Of a DNA stretch of 64,000 bases, positions 34,702 to 46,300 are shown one piece after another. Below the pieces are notes generated by a model, which made no database searches, was not told the origin of the DNA, and was given only the letters and a program-made list of their open reading frames with translations. This DNA comes from Phlegmacium glaucopus (lineage: Eukaryota; Basidiomycota; Agaricomycetes; Agaricales; Cortinariaceae): the NCBI GenBank assembly GCA_015039465.1, contig MU130357.1, forward strand, positions 334,367 through 398,366, given 5' to 3'. Both the position numbers and the translations under genes were made by a program. The number at the start of each line of letters is the position of its first letter. The stretch's first letter is position 1.

Positions 34702-37700
34702 GGACCGGGTGACTTTGTACATGCGGTGGTTGGGATCTGGTGCATTAGAAAAAGGTGAAAACCACTCGACGTAGGCAAGATGTCTTGGAACACGAACACC
34801 GGGAAGAAATAATCTTTCGGCAACCTTCTCGGACAAGGAGAACACCACCCGCACACGGGCAACTCGGCGGCCTGGTAAGAGAGATAATATTAATTGAGTT
34901 TGACTGCGAAATCACAACAAAATGTGAGTTAACGAACCTTTAACCCCAGCCTCTGTTCCCATTCCATCGTTAATGAGGACTGTATCGAATCTTGCAGGAA
35001 TGGGGCGGTCACGTCCATCTCGTCGTGCTGGCTGGGCATGGATAGCATCAGCTGTGAGTGTTACACCAGTGACGGGATCTGTACGAAGGTATTTAATCCG
35101 ATGCCAGACTGGGAGGTTTCGACAGGGCAATCGAATATTGGCGATTTCCCGTTCCAGATCATTTTTGCTTGTCATTGTTGGGTAGTTCCGAAGGACAACA
35201 AACCGTGCTAGAGCGGCCATAAAATTTATGGCACCATAGGAGGCACCAGCTTGGATGCGGTCAAGAGGGACGGAGTATACAGTTGGGGACTTTGCCATCT
35301 TGAGAGATCTGTCGAGGTCAAGACCAGGCGGAAGCCATTCCTTTACGTCTGGAAGCCGGCCTGTGGATACGTCAGTTTTCCACCAGATAAATTTGGCATG
35401 GCGTGCCATCTTTTCCTTTCTTTCGAGCCACCGAGTCATTTGAGGAAACTCGTCCTTGTGATTTGTGGCATCATAGGCGTCTTTGGCAAGATCAATGTGG
35501 AGGCGCTCTGTGTATTCGGTATTGAAGTTGTCAGTTGTTCCAAAGAGTTTAATTGAGCGAGCGTAGTGGAGGGCGAAGTGGAGTTTTGGAAGATTAAAAT
35601 TTGTTCGAATTCCAAGCTGGATAAAGACATCCTTATTATCATGGAACCGTGTTAGTGCATTGTTCATGGCGTCTATTGTGTCTGTTGTGTGGATGGGATA
35701 CTGGGCGAGATAGAGAAAATCGAGCATAGCACGAACTGCTCGAACTAACATGTGAGATGTGGGACGAGGTTGGTTTGCAATTGGGATGTCCAGAATGAGC
35801 GCAAGGATAAACTGGCAGATCTGGCTATGCTCCTGCCCAGTTACACGAGAGAGGGAGCTGATTCCCTTGAGAAATAAATGGATGTTATGGTTTGGGGGGA
35901 GGCGGCGACAGCGAGCATCAATCTCAGCGGCACCATATATATCTGTAATCCATGCGATGAGGTGCTTCATGACACCTTGATAGAGCTGGTGCAAGATATC
36001 CGGTGTAATTGATCGATATACGTGGGCATAGGGAAGGTCCTTCCAAAATGGTTCAATAACAGGTTTGAGGCGCCGTGCCTCACAGAGCTCATAATAGGTG
36101 CCGGGGTTCACATCAAATTCCTCAAGGGCTTCAAGTACGGAAGCAAGGTGACGAAGGCCTGGAACTGGCGTGAAGTCCTGCAAATTATCTCGAAAGGTAG
36201 GGCACTGGACGCAATCACCCGTTGTGGTACAGGTAACGAGCACTTGCTCAGGATAGTCCCCAATGAAGCATGCGAAAAGAGGATGTCCCCGACGGACAAG
36301 GCCATCACCACTTTCCATTGGGGTTCCCTTCGTTCCGGCCACCTTCAGAGGTGAGAGAATATTCCCAAGGCAAGCATGGTAAAGATTCGAGAGACATCGT
36401 CGGCGAGAGGCAAGGGATGGGATGTGTGTTAATCGAGAGGTCGGAAGGTATGCCAAAAGTACATAAGCGCGGAATGAGGGCTTACGACGAATTTCCTTTG
36501 GGATATTCCCAATTGTCATGTAAAGGGGATACGCACTCTTGTTTCGGAAATCCATCAGCTGGGTCTTGTCTGTGGAGAGGATAATTGGAATCACTGTTGC
36601 ACCAGGCCGTGTATCGCGGTCCAACACCTCCTACTAAGTGTTGACTTCGGTCAGAACTTGAAACAGGCTGACTTCAAAATCAGTTGAGAAATCCCATAAC
36701 GTACTTGGGTTGACCACCACCACTCCCCGGTGTTCATATCATGGTACATGCGCGTGCCACATGCCTCATCCGTGAAGTGACGCTCTGGGGCATTGAGCAG
36801 GTAGGGGGCAAACTCGGGATCACTATAGAGGGCTTTTACGCAGGCAAGGATATCTCGAAAATAAACGTCAAACATCTCACCACCTACTTCAACTGAGTGA
36901 CGTTGAAAGGCAGGACGGCCAGGTAGTTTCATGTCAATGATTTTATTGAGCTCCACACTGTTCCTGAATGAAAGTCCAAGCTTTTCAACAACCTATTTAT
37001 TTTCAAGTTTGTGATTCATAATGTAAGCAAGAGAACTAAAACATACGCCTTCAATCCCCATGAGCTCCGAAAATGCTGTCGAGCTTGGTCCTCGGAACTT
37101 AGCCCACTGAGAAATTTCCCATTCCATCCGATTGGCGAACGGGGCATAGATATTTTCGGATATATTTTGAAGGGATTCCTGGTACTTCTCGTGGCTGGAT
37201 TTCTTTGAAATATTGGGTTGCACCGGCTCGCCAGCATGGTTCCCATACTTCACGGCAAAGGGGCGTCGTTGAAGCTGCTCTTCTGTTTCTTTCCGTTGTG
37301 TAAGGTCTTCAATTTCAAGTTCCGAGTCCTCCCCCTCTGCTTCCAAGTCCTCTGAGTTGAAATCATCCTGACTATCTGCACCGACGCCACTGCCATGAGG
37401 ATCTGACACAGTTGGCCGGGCTAATTCTGGCACTGCCTCTTCCTCTGCTTCATCTGCTTCGAGAGTTGCCTCATTATCTGGGTCCTCATCCTCAAAATCA
37501 ACAGGTTGGTCTGAGTCGTTACTATCTCCATTAATTAGACTCTCCTGATCCACATCCATTTCATCCTCCTGCATCTCAAGGTCATCGTATTCTCCAAAGT
37601 AATCGCCTCGTGGTGACACCATAGGTGCTTCAAAATCAAAGGGGCCCGGAAAGTTATCATCAGGTGGGCTGAGATTGGGGGCAGATTCATTATCAGACAC

Positions 37701-37850
37701 TGAGTTGGAGTCAGCAAGCTCTGCTGTGCGGATCTCCTGCAAATAAACTTGGCACTGAGGATTGCGGCTGAGTTGCAGGTGTTGTAAAAGATGTTTTCGA
37801 GAAACTGTGGCCCCACATGCTTTGCACTGGTACAACATAGATTTGGGCAT
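34513..37850 (-). CDS. Plavaka-family transposase (complete)
   Basis: 1047-residue protein from exons 37850..37047, 36992..36705, 36630..34938 and 34871..34513 (804, 288, 1693 and 359 nt, in phase). Plavaka is a fungal cut-and-paste DNA transposon group related to CACTA elements with an RNase-H-like DDE nuclease. The N-terminus has a C2H2-type finger (YQCKACGATVSRKHLLQHLQ) for DNA binding, followed by an acidic, disordered stretch. The core contains WWSTQ, GATVIPIILSTDKTQLMDF (typical start of the catalytic block), NIPKEIRRK, FVPVPG-like and IYGAAEIDARCRRLPPN motifs, and the C-terminus ends with AYVEWFSPFSNAPDP and KFGPVAPVEWTSSNV. No frameshift or stop was found, so it may be active or recently so. 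Its 3' end is duplicated at 30626-30814. Confidence 0.93.
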
Positions 37851-38034
37851 TTAGGTGGACTCGGATATATTGCAAAGATCATCAAAATAACAGGAACAGA
37901 GCGGTGGTTGAAGTTCTGAAAATTTGGACAGAACAAACCGAATTGCTGCCACCAAATAAACCCCTGTCCAACTTTTTCATCCCCTACATCCAATATCTCA
38001 CTTACAACCTTTTATTTCCTCTTTTGCCGTCACA

Positions 38035-41000
38035 ATGTCTAACAAAAATCAGACACAGACCAACAAGAAGCAACTTACGGCCAACGCAAAACGCCAAGCG
38101 ACCCTAGCAGCTCGTCAAGTTGAAGAAAAACAGGAAGCCCTCCTCCTCGAGCAAGAAACTGCAGGCAAGTACCGCCCAGTAATTTTAAAGAAGCTACATG
38201 AGCTTATTTGTGTCCTTGGTAGGCGGGCGCAGGTCCAAGAACAAGGCTCTTGAGGACATGAAAACCGCAGGTGAGTTGACACATCATCTTATTGTCTACC
38301 CGAAGTTGGGCATAAAATGACTCAGCCGTCTAGATTGGAATCGCCACCGCAAGCGTGCTGGGTCAGATGGAAACCAGCCGCCACAGCCAAAACGAGTCAA
38401 GGATGGATCCTCCTCAAAGCCTGGTATGTTGCTTTATCCAAGTAGCCCAAGAACTTTGAACCAGTGTTGACAATGACTCCAGGAAAACCGACAAGAAAGC
38501 CTGCTGCCCAAGAAGATATTGATACAGAAGCGTGGTGTACCCAAGAAGGGACACCCAGGCTCACGGTGACTGAATCACTTCCAGTGAAGTATCACAATAA
38601 AAATAAAAGTGTCCAAAGCCGAGAGGGGCCTGCAGCTCCAGGTGACGGTGCGGGTTCAAGCAAGCGCAATAAGGGTTTGCAGTTGCACAATAACGAGAGG
38701 GATGATCTATGGGAGGAAGACGCAGCTCCCAACATGAGTAATGGAGAGGGGGAAGGTGGAGAGGAGGAAGAGGAGGATGGTCGCAGTGGAGATGTCGACG
38801 TTGCTAACCAGGACTTTGAGGTAAGTGTCACATTTGAATTGCCTCCATGGGAAATTGATGGATTCCCAATAAGCGGGCACAATGGCGCTCAACGTCAGCT
38901 GCCAGACATGGGAATGATATGCCGAAAGGAGTCAATAACTATGAGGAAGATGACTCCGATATATACCTACTGCCAGTGACAGACATTGATACAACTGATT
39001 CCGAGCAACACAGCAGCTGGAATGTTGAAGATGACGATGAAGAGGACAGTCACGCTGCTACTAGTACCCAAAATGAGGCGACTCAGTCCAAGCCTCAAAA
39101 ATCAGTACAGGTTCCAAAAAAATCCCTGCTGGTTTAGGGTTACCAAAGTTCAGTTCAGTTCAGTTCTTCACCTCCTCAGCCTGAACTGAACTGAACTGTT
39201 TGCATATGGTCCTGAACTGAACTGAACCATTTAAGAACTGGTTCGGACTGAACTGAACTGAAGAACCATTATAAAATCTGAAATTTTACCTTTTTCTGAC
39301 AATTTATTGTACAAAGACCTTCCTTAGCCCTTAGCCACTTGATTTCCACTCATACATGATCTCAGAACTCCTTTAGAACACAGAAAACCATTGATTTATA
39401 TTTATTTTCCTAAATAGGCAGAAATAATCTATGCTGACATAATCACATCACATACCAAGTCTGGCCATTACCTCCTTCCTTAGCCATTATTTCATGCTAA
39501 AAAGGACTGCCAAACCCTTCCAATGTTCATAAATTACTGAAGGATCACTTTCCAGAAAATATTGAGTCAAAAGAAGAGAATTGCCTGGCCCTCTAGGACC
39601 TAATGGTTCAGCAGTTCAGTTCAGTTCGAACTGCATGAACCATAAATCTCTAAATGCCTGAACCTGAACTGAACTGAACTGAATTATCAGTTCAGTTCAG
39701 TTCAGTTCAGGTTCATGAGTCAGTTCTGAACTGAACTTTGGTAACCCTATGCTGGTTCCGCTGAAGAAGAAATACGCAGGCAGAGGTAAGTTGTTACTAT
39801 TATAATTATGTAAGCCTGAGTATTATAATACTTACAGCAACCAACGTGGTCCACGCTGGCCCATCCTCAAGGCAAGAAAAGAACGCAGGTATGCCACTGT
39901 GAGATCTTCTTGGACCTGACGAACTTACCTGTGTAAATATACCCAAGAACCCTGTGGTCATTAGCGATAGCGAACCTGAAAGCCCTAATCTGGGAAACGA
40001 ATCTAGGGAAGAGTCAGAGGTGGATGAACTCTCCGAGGAGAATTGGGCTCCCCGTACACGCCTGGTCTTTGACGAAGGCCAGCGTTACATAGGTCTCAAA
40101 TCCCAAACACCGACCATCAAGTCTGTAATTCATGCAGGAATGGATGGGATGATAAGATATGGCATCATTGAGAACACCTTTCCATCCCCCGACGACATCA
40201 ACTCAATCATCCACAAAATCCTTCGCAATGCTGCACGTAGCTCCCCTATTCAGGCTCATGATATAGCAGATCGACTGACGAAAGATGTCGGGTATGGGGA
40301 TGCAATGGGCCATCTTGTGAGTGATCTGGCTGAAAAACATCTACTTACTCATCACATCCAAGTCTCCAGATAAAAGCCCGCTTCTCTTCAATTCGGACTG
40401 ATGTACGTGAGATTGCTGCTCATAAATCTGAGAGTCATTACCAGCTGCGAGCCGGGCCTGGGTGTGCTGCGAAGGTGAAGGCACTTCTCAAGGATGATGC
40501 GTTCATCTTTTCAGCCGATGTATGTTCCCCTTCTGACAGCCATTTCCTTGAGAATGACACACTGGTTGTAGGACAAAGGCCTTCCAATTTCAAGCAAGCC
40601 ATACTGTCACGATGCAATCATCGCCGTTCTGCAATGGTTTTTTAAAGACAAATCGTCAATTGGCCGCCGCAATGCAAGCCACCTCAAGTCAAGTATGCCT
40701 GATCATGCCGAACACAGTAAGGAGCTAGAGATACCTGTTGCTATGCTCACGTTTTCAGTAACCATGGTATGTGGGCTATTTGTGAATCCTGGCGTGATGC
40801 TTACTCATGCTGCCTGTATGACCAGCTGTACGTCGAACTTCTCGACTGGCACATGGGAAAGCAAGTTCGGTCAAAATTTAATGCAGATGAATTGGTTTCA
40901 ACCTATCAACACCATGTCAATGTCATCAACGCTATCCGAGACAAGCGGCCTGTCAAGTTTCATCGACTCATGTCGAACTTGTATGTCGAGGCAATGTCTG

Positions 41001-41129
41001 TTCAGTTTCATGAATTCAAGAGAATTCCCTCTGATCTCATTTTCTAGATCTCTTGGTCAGGCTGGTGTACCCATGGTAGACGACAACCAAACCCTTGCCC
41101 ACCTCAACCTCGATGCGATGGAGGATTGA
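38035..41129 (+). pseudogene. DUF6532-like passenger gene of the Plavaka element, disrupted
   Basis: Divergent from the transposase, start ATG 38035 (MSNKNQTQTNKKQLTANAKR). Exons join with small introns: ...QETAG/GRRSKNKALEDMKTAG (GC donor at 38168)/DWNRHRKRAGSDGNQ/GKPTRKPAAQEDIDTEAW to about 38820, EEDDSDIYLLPVTDI to 39134, then after the nested 615-bp element KKKYAGR, ISDSEPESPNLGNES (39954 on), IKARFSSIRTDVREIA (about 40371 on), PYCHDAIIAVLQWFFKDKSS and YVELLDWHMGKQVRSKF. The second half matches the DUF6532 pattern of agaricomycete proteins (charged disordered N-half, helical C-half ending in an EW/H-rich helix). Besides the nested insertion, a one-base shift near 40768 separates AMLTFSVTM from WAICESWRDAYS. 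The role in transposition is unknown. Confidence 0.65.
39135..39749 (+). mobile_element. Non-autonomous hAT-type element (family 1, 615 bp)
   Basis: Inverted termini TAGGGTTACCAAAGTTCAG and the matching right end CTGAACTTTGGTAACCCTA, extended by GTTCA-type subterminal repeats. It is flanked by an 8-bp direct duplication TGCTGGTT (39127-39134 and 39750-39757), the size expected for hAT elements. It has no open frame of note. It interrupts an exon of the DUF6532-like gene; removing the element and one duplication copy restores the frame KSLLV-PLKKKYAG. Confidence 0.93.
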
Positions 41130-41538
41130 CTAATGATGTGGCAAACGATACCAGCTACTAGTAGTGCTATATGATTCCCTTATTTACCATATAGTTTTCT
41201 CCAAAATCTACAAGCTTTTTCACAAATTTAACAAAGAAATCCTGAGAAATCCTAACCATATTTCGTGAATTTACAAGACAAACTTGAGAAATGTCCTGCA
41301 GCTTTGATGAAATCTTGACACCCATTTTTGAAAATATACCGAAGGTTTCTGAAAATCTTGAAAATTTTCAAGGGGACTTAGATATTAGAAACATTGTTCA
41401 AATCTCCACAATTTCAAGAAATTCTTGAAATAGTTCAGATATTTTCGAATATTGGTGAAAATCTTCAATTCCAGTTTTCCCTGATGGCGGCTGTTGTGAA
41501 GTCACAGTCACACATGATCATCACAAGTGGATGCAAAC

Positions 41539-42247
41539 AGGACCCTGGTATATGCTGTCAGATGTCCGATCCGTATGCGGACGGAAGTGGGTCCCAAAAT
41601 CGGCCTATGTCCGATCCTTGTGCGGACGGAAAGCGAGAAATTTGGCCAGAGGTCCGATCCATTTTGGGTCCATAAATGGCCAGTCGGTAGCGAGGTCCGA
41701 TCCCATTTGCGTACGTTTGTGGCTGTTGACGGGAGCCTCAAAAAATTCTCTACCACCCATCTCACCTGATGATCTACCTCCCTGGACCAGACCTCTCGGT
41801 GGGCGCGCCCTTTGTCGCTCTTGATGACGATAGCCCATTTAGAATTTAGAATAGTGCAACTCATCCCAGGGCGCCTTTGTGTGGTGTTGTGTGATCAGGT
41901 GCTCCAGAAAGGGGTTTGTTCGGGAACAGTGGGAGATACAACAGACACTGTTGTAGAGGCTCTGGAGAGTGATAGCGAGGACGAGGAGAACCTACTCTGA
42001 CCTGATTACAGTCGTTTTTTCGTCCATTTCTGTTTTATGCGTACATTTTGGCCTAAATTCTATGTCCGATCCTCTATGAGGACGGATCTCGAGCCTGTAG
42101 ATGTCTGATCAGTATTGCGGACGGAAATGGGTCTAAAAGGTAGGTCGGATCCGAAGTGCGGACGGAACCGCCGAAAAATGGCACGTACATAAGTGCCGAA
42201 ATTTGGCAGTTTTGGATCGGACATTCCACAGCATATACCAGGGTCCT
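41539..42247 (+). mobile_element. Non-autonomous element (family 2, 709 bp) with 8-bp duplication
   Basis: Inverted termini AGGACCCTGGTATATGCTGT at the left and the mirror-image ACAGCATATACCAGGGTCCT at the right, continued by imperfect GTCCGATCC repeats. The flanking 8-bp duplication is ATGCAAAC (41531-41538 and 42248-42255). Internally there are several copies of GTCCGATCC..GCGGACGGA, partly palindromic. No transposase. The size of the duplication fits hAT-like insertion, although the terminal bases differ from family 1. Confidence 0.88.
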
Positions 42248-42255
42248 ATGCAAAC

Positions 42256-43343
42256 CATCTATGTTGCAAGAATGGCAAAAAACATATTTTCCATGCTGCA
42301 AAGAGAGCAACCAGAAAAGGCCAGAATTGGGTGTTGAATTATCTTCTCTTCTGAAAGTAAGTGCATAAAATAGACTTTTGGTTGAATAACTCGTCAGGTG
42401 GATATTGTCCATATGCTACAGATGGATGCAAAAATAAGCTGGCAACGCATCAAACCATTGTCAGTTCCATAAAAGTACTTCAAAAGACAACGCACATGGT
42501 ATTTGTGCACAAAATTATACGATGCCATATTTTCCCTTCAATTCTGTGGGATGGTAAGAATCACAGTTTAACCGTACGCGCAGGAGTGAGTAGGCAGCCA
42601 AACCATTCGAGAAGAAATTTTTACATTACCGCAGGCCCAGAAAACGTCTAGTCGGCATTCCTAGGCGACAGCGTACCGGATCGCGATTCGCGAAAGATCA
42701 AGCATTTTTTACCTCTCTAAGTCTAAAGAATTAGGCCCTATTACGCGTAAGTTAGTGGACGAACTGTGAAAGTACGTCACGGTTCAAAGTGTGGATGAAA
42801 TAAAAATGAGTCTTTGTCACATACTTTTAGAGACAGTCGATGGTAAAGGGTTTTGGCGAACCTCTATAACTGGAGCTAGAATTGTCTCTTCTGACGATTC
42901 AGCGAGGGTCACGCCATGCACTAGACAACAAGAAAAAAATGGAGCAACTTCATGAAAAGGGCAAACATCATCGTTCCAAGAACAGTCACAATTCATCCTT
43001 AAGAGCTGCAAGCAGTTAGTCCGGGCGAGTATTGTAGCATATCCAAAGCTACAACCAGTCACCAAGTACACGAGACAACTTGAAAATAAGTCAAGAATAC
43101 AACCGGTAAACGACCGACCATTCGAAAAGTAAGCGGAACAACGCTAAGATGTGGTTTCGTGGATGACAAGATCATGGTAATATTGTCTCTCGTATGGTAG
43201 GCGTACACTAAATGTCCGTGCGGTAGAAAGGATCCACGAAAAAAGGCCAGGAGAAGATTTCAGCACACCGTGGGAAGGATTAAAAAGATAATGTTAACAG
43301 TGTGGAAAAGTCTATGAGGGTTCGTGAAGATTAGAAAAGTCCT
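42256..43343. other. Intergenic stretch between mobile elements and the glucan synthase
   Basis: About 1.1 kb. No gene recognised; open frames at 42361-42651 and 42817-43071 lack family features. It holds the 3' flank of the glucan synthase gene. Confidence 0.4.
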
Positions 43344-46300
43344 TTACAAATTGTCGCAAAGGCTGCATGTGAATTTTAGGCTAGTGCGCAAGGAAACGGC
43401 TGAGAACAGACCAGGAGTCAGTATACCATATAAAATAAAAATGGATCAGGTACGGTTCAAAACTCACGCAAAGCAATTAAAGCAATGAAAATGCCGATGA
43501 CGACGAGATATACAATTCCATACTTGATGATCTATAAAATGTTTGTTAAACATAAATATGGGATACCAACAGAGAACTCTCACAATCCAGCGTCGTTGTC
43601 TCTTTTGCTTGATGGAGTACAGAGGTGCGCGAATCTGTTTTGATGGGCGTAACCAGACTGTTTGCAGGTAAAAGAAAGGACTGTCAGCACTGACAAGCAG
43701 GCTAGAGCCAGAAATAATAAAACCCACATAGTAGAGTTGCGTGGAAGCGATCAAAGTAGGGTATAAGGATAGGGGGCGTAAGCATGAATAGTAACATATG
43801 TCCAAGGAGAAGATCCGAGCTCCATAACGAGAGCTCAATAATCTTGACGATGAACTCGCGAGCAGGCTGCGACATCGCATAGGCACCAAGTCCACGGCCA
43901 TACCAGCGACCAGTCCACCATGCCCGATTGGTCTCGTCGTGTTTGAATTCACGAGAAAGGAAGACAGAGATGAGGATCTTGTGAATAGCACGCTGAATGG
44001 CAATCACGCAAATAAGACCTAGGACGGCATGAGAGACATTCCATGCCTCAAGGAACCACTAAGGGGAAGGAAATCAATTTCTGAATGATTACTTTGGATG
44101 ATAGACCTACGAGGAACTCGAAGAAGCCGAGCATTCCGATGACACCAAAGAAATGCGCAATGAAAGCCATGACTGAGCCAAACTTGGGGAAGACCGGGTC
44201 TAGCATGGGACCAAGGAATAGCGAGAACAAGAAAAGGACCAAGAGGATGGCTGCATTCCACACGATAGGACCAATAGAAATGACGGCGATACGAATTAAA
44301 GGGCTCGGTGGGAACTTGCCAGTCGAATCCGGGAACGACTTCACAAACATATAGGCGATGACGAATAAGATGGCCATAAACACAGGGAAAATGACCTCCG
44401 AAAAGATGACAGCACGCCAGCCAGCCCTTGGAACGTCTCCAGACAACTTCTCTGACGGGTGGCCGAGTTTCTTTTTCTTGTAACCCGTGATCATGGTACG
44501 TGAAAGTCGACAGTAACCGATCCAAGAATTGTTATGGGACCTTGAGTTACCCCTAGACATCCATCGCAAAAATTCACTGTTAGAAGAGAGAATAAAATAT
44601 TTGAGTTCCACCAGAATTGAGACCAAGGGAGAGAAAACAAAAGGCATACCGATAATCGATGATGAAATCCGAGAACACGAATTGATGTGGATTGAACAGG
44701 AATGGTGCTATACATAATGAGAGGATAGAAACCCAAAAGTAGATCAACCAAGGCGTCCACAAAGTCAACGTCACGTAAAGTAACATGATCAAAATCCTCA
44801 TCCCTAAATAGATGCTAGGGCCAGCGAAGCGAGAGAATAGGATGCTGAAATATATCCTTGTTGTCGCAAATCCACGACCTGTCGCGATGTATCGTGCACC
44901 ACCAAACGTTAGATTGCTCAGAATGGAGTGAGTGTAGATCTGCGTTGAGAAAACTTCGAAGAGTGGTGATAGCGACCCGAACTGCTTGGCTAGACGGAAG
45001 ATCGCTTTCCAGGTACCACGTTCCACAAGTTCTAGATATAAAAGATGAATGACGAAGGATACAAGAGAAAATTTGTGGTCATACCTTGAAGGAAGAGAGG
45101 CAAGAATGCGATCATGAAGACCAAGAAAATACTGATGATGGAGCGTTGAATCCAGTCAAACACAGGCACAAGGTTATAGCACCCTGCTTGACCACCCAAG
45201 AACTGACCCGAAGCCGTATACTGACAGATCCTCAAATTTGAATTCAAGGTGCCCAGGAAAAGCACTGATTGCCACCAAAAGAATTAGTAAACTTATAACA
45301 AAGACGCGAAGACCACATACTCGTTACAACGAACACCTGAACGGAAAGAATGACGAGCATGTTATTGATCTGGAATCCAGGATGGCCATAGTAAAACGTC
45401 AAGAACCGATCGATAGGCAGCTGTGTCCCAAGATAATAATACTCTCGACTAAGCATCTGTTCACCCATACCAGTCCCAATCTTCGTCTGGAAATTCAAAA
45501 TCGTTCCAAACCCAAGATCACGTCCCTTTCCACATTGGTAATATTCTGTATGTTTAATCCTCGCTCCTCGTCCAAACGCGTTCATACCAGCGTAAATATC
45601 CTCGTTGAGATGCAAGCCCTTCTGCGCCTTGGAAACACCACCACGAGTGGTCATATACACCGCATTCAGGAAGTCCGGATGTCCATAATGCAGTTTGCCT
45701 CCGATCCAAGCCATGGAACGCGCCGAAAGGGTACCAAACGTCTGCTCCTTCCCAGCTGCAAGATCACCCAAGATACCAATATTCTCCGAAAAGATATACT
45801 CGCGAGCGCCGACGATAGCCACAGGTGATTTGTGGATATCCTTGGGGTTCCACTGTCCATACGGGTTATGGTCCGCCATATCGTATTCTTCGAATTCAGC
45901 CAGCACGTTTCGGATTTTAAGGCATTCTTCGAGGTAATTATCCTGATTGGCATCGATGAGCTGGAGGTATTCGCCTCGGTAGAAGATGATCGCATGATTC
46001 TGGTTGTCTGATTTTCCATCACCAAGAATGGGGTTCCCAGGCAACTCAATACGGAACTTGGGTACTCTTCGCCCCGTGTCGCGCACAAACTCGCTATGAC
46101 CATCAATCAAAGACGAGAAGATTCTAGGATCGCCGCCTTCTTTACGTGGAGGCTCTTCTTCCAAATAAGCAATCTGTAAATCAGGATAAGCACGTAGCAA
46201 GAATTCCGCGTTCTCGTGTTCCTCCTTGTTGAATTTTGAGTAACGTTGCATCGACACAACAAACTTGAATTTCCTCCTTGCCATGCGTTCTAGTTCCCTC

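Larger units (their letters stand above)
30361..41483. mobile_element. Composite Plavaka-type DNA transposon
   Basis: Ends are inverted repeats: CAGGGAAAAC at 30361 and, reading inward from the other side, the same ten bases at 41483. Both flanks end in AT and carry parts of the same thaumatin pseudogene, so this 11.1-kb segment as a whole behaves as the insertion. Inside, a second identical left terminus starts at 34248 (34248-34701 matches 30361-30814 over 454 bp with one visible difference), so the autonomous unit is probably 34248..41483, extended leftwards by a duplicated end plus about 3.4 kb of other sequence. Contents: chimeric gag-like gene (minus, 30.6-32.1 kb), two minisatellites, the Plavaka transposase (minus, 34.5-37.85 kb), a DUF6532-like gene (plus, 38.0-41.1 kb) and a nested 615-bp element. 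Confidence 0.8.

Noticed and set aside
45238..45828. 196-codon plus-strand open frame
   Set aside because: Antisense shadow of the highly conserved glucan synthase exon.
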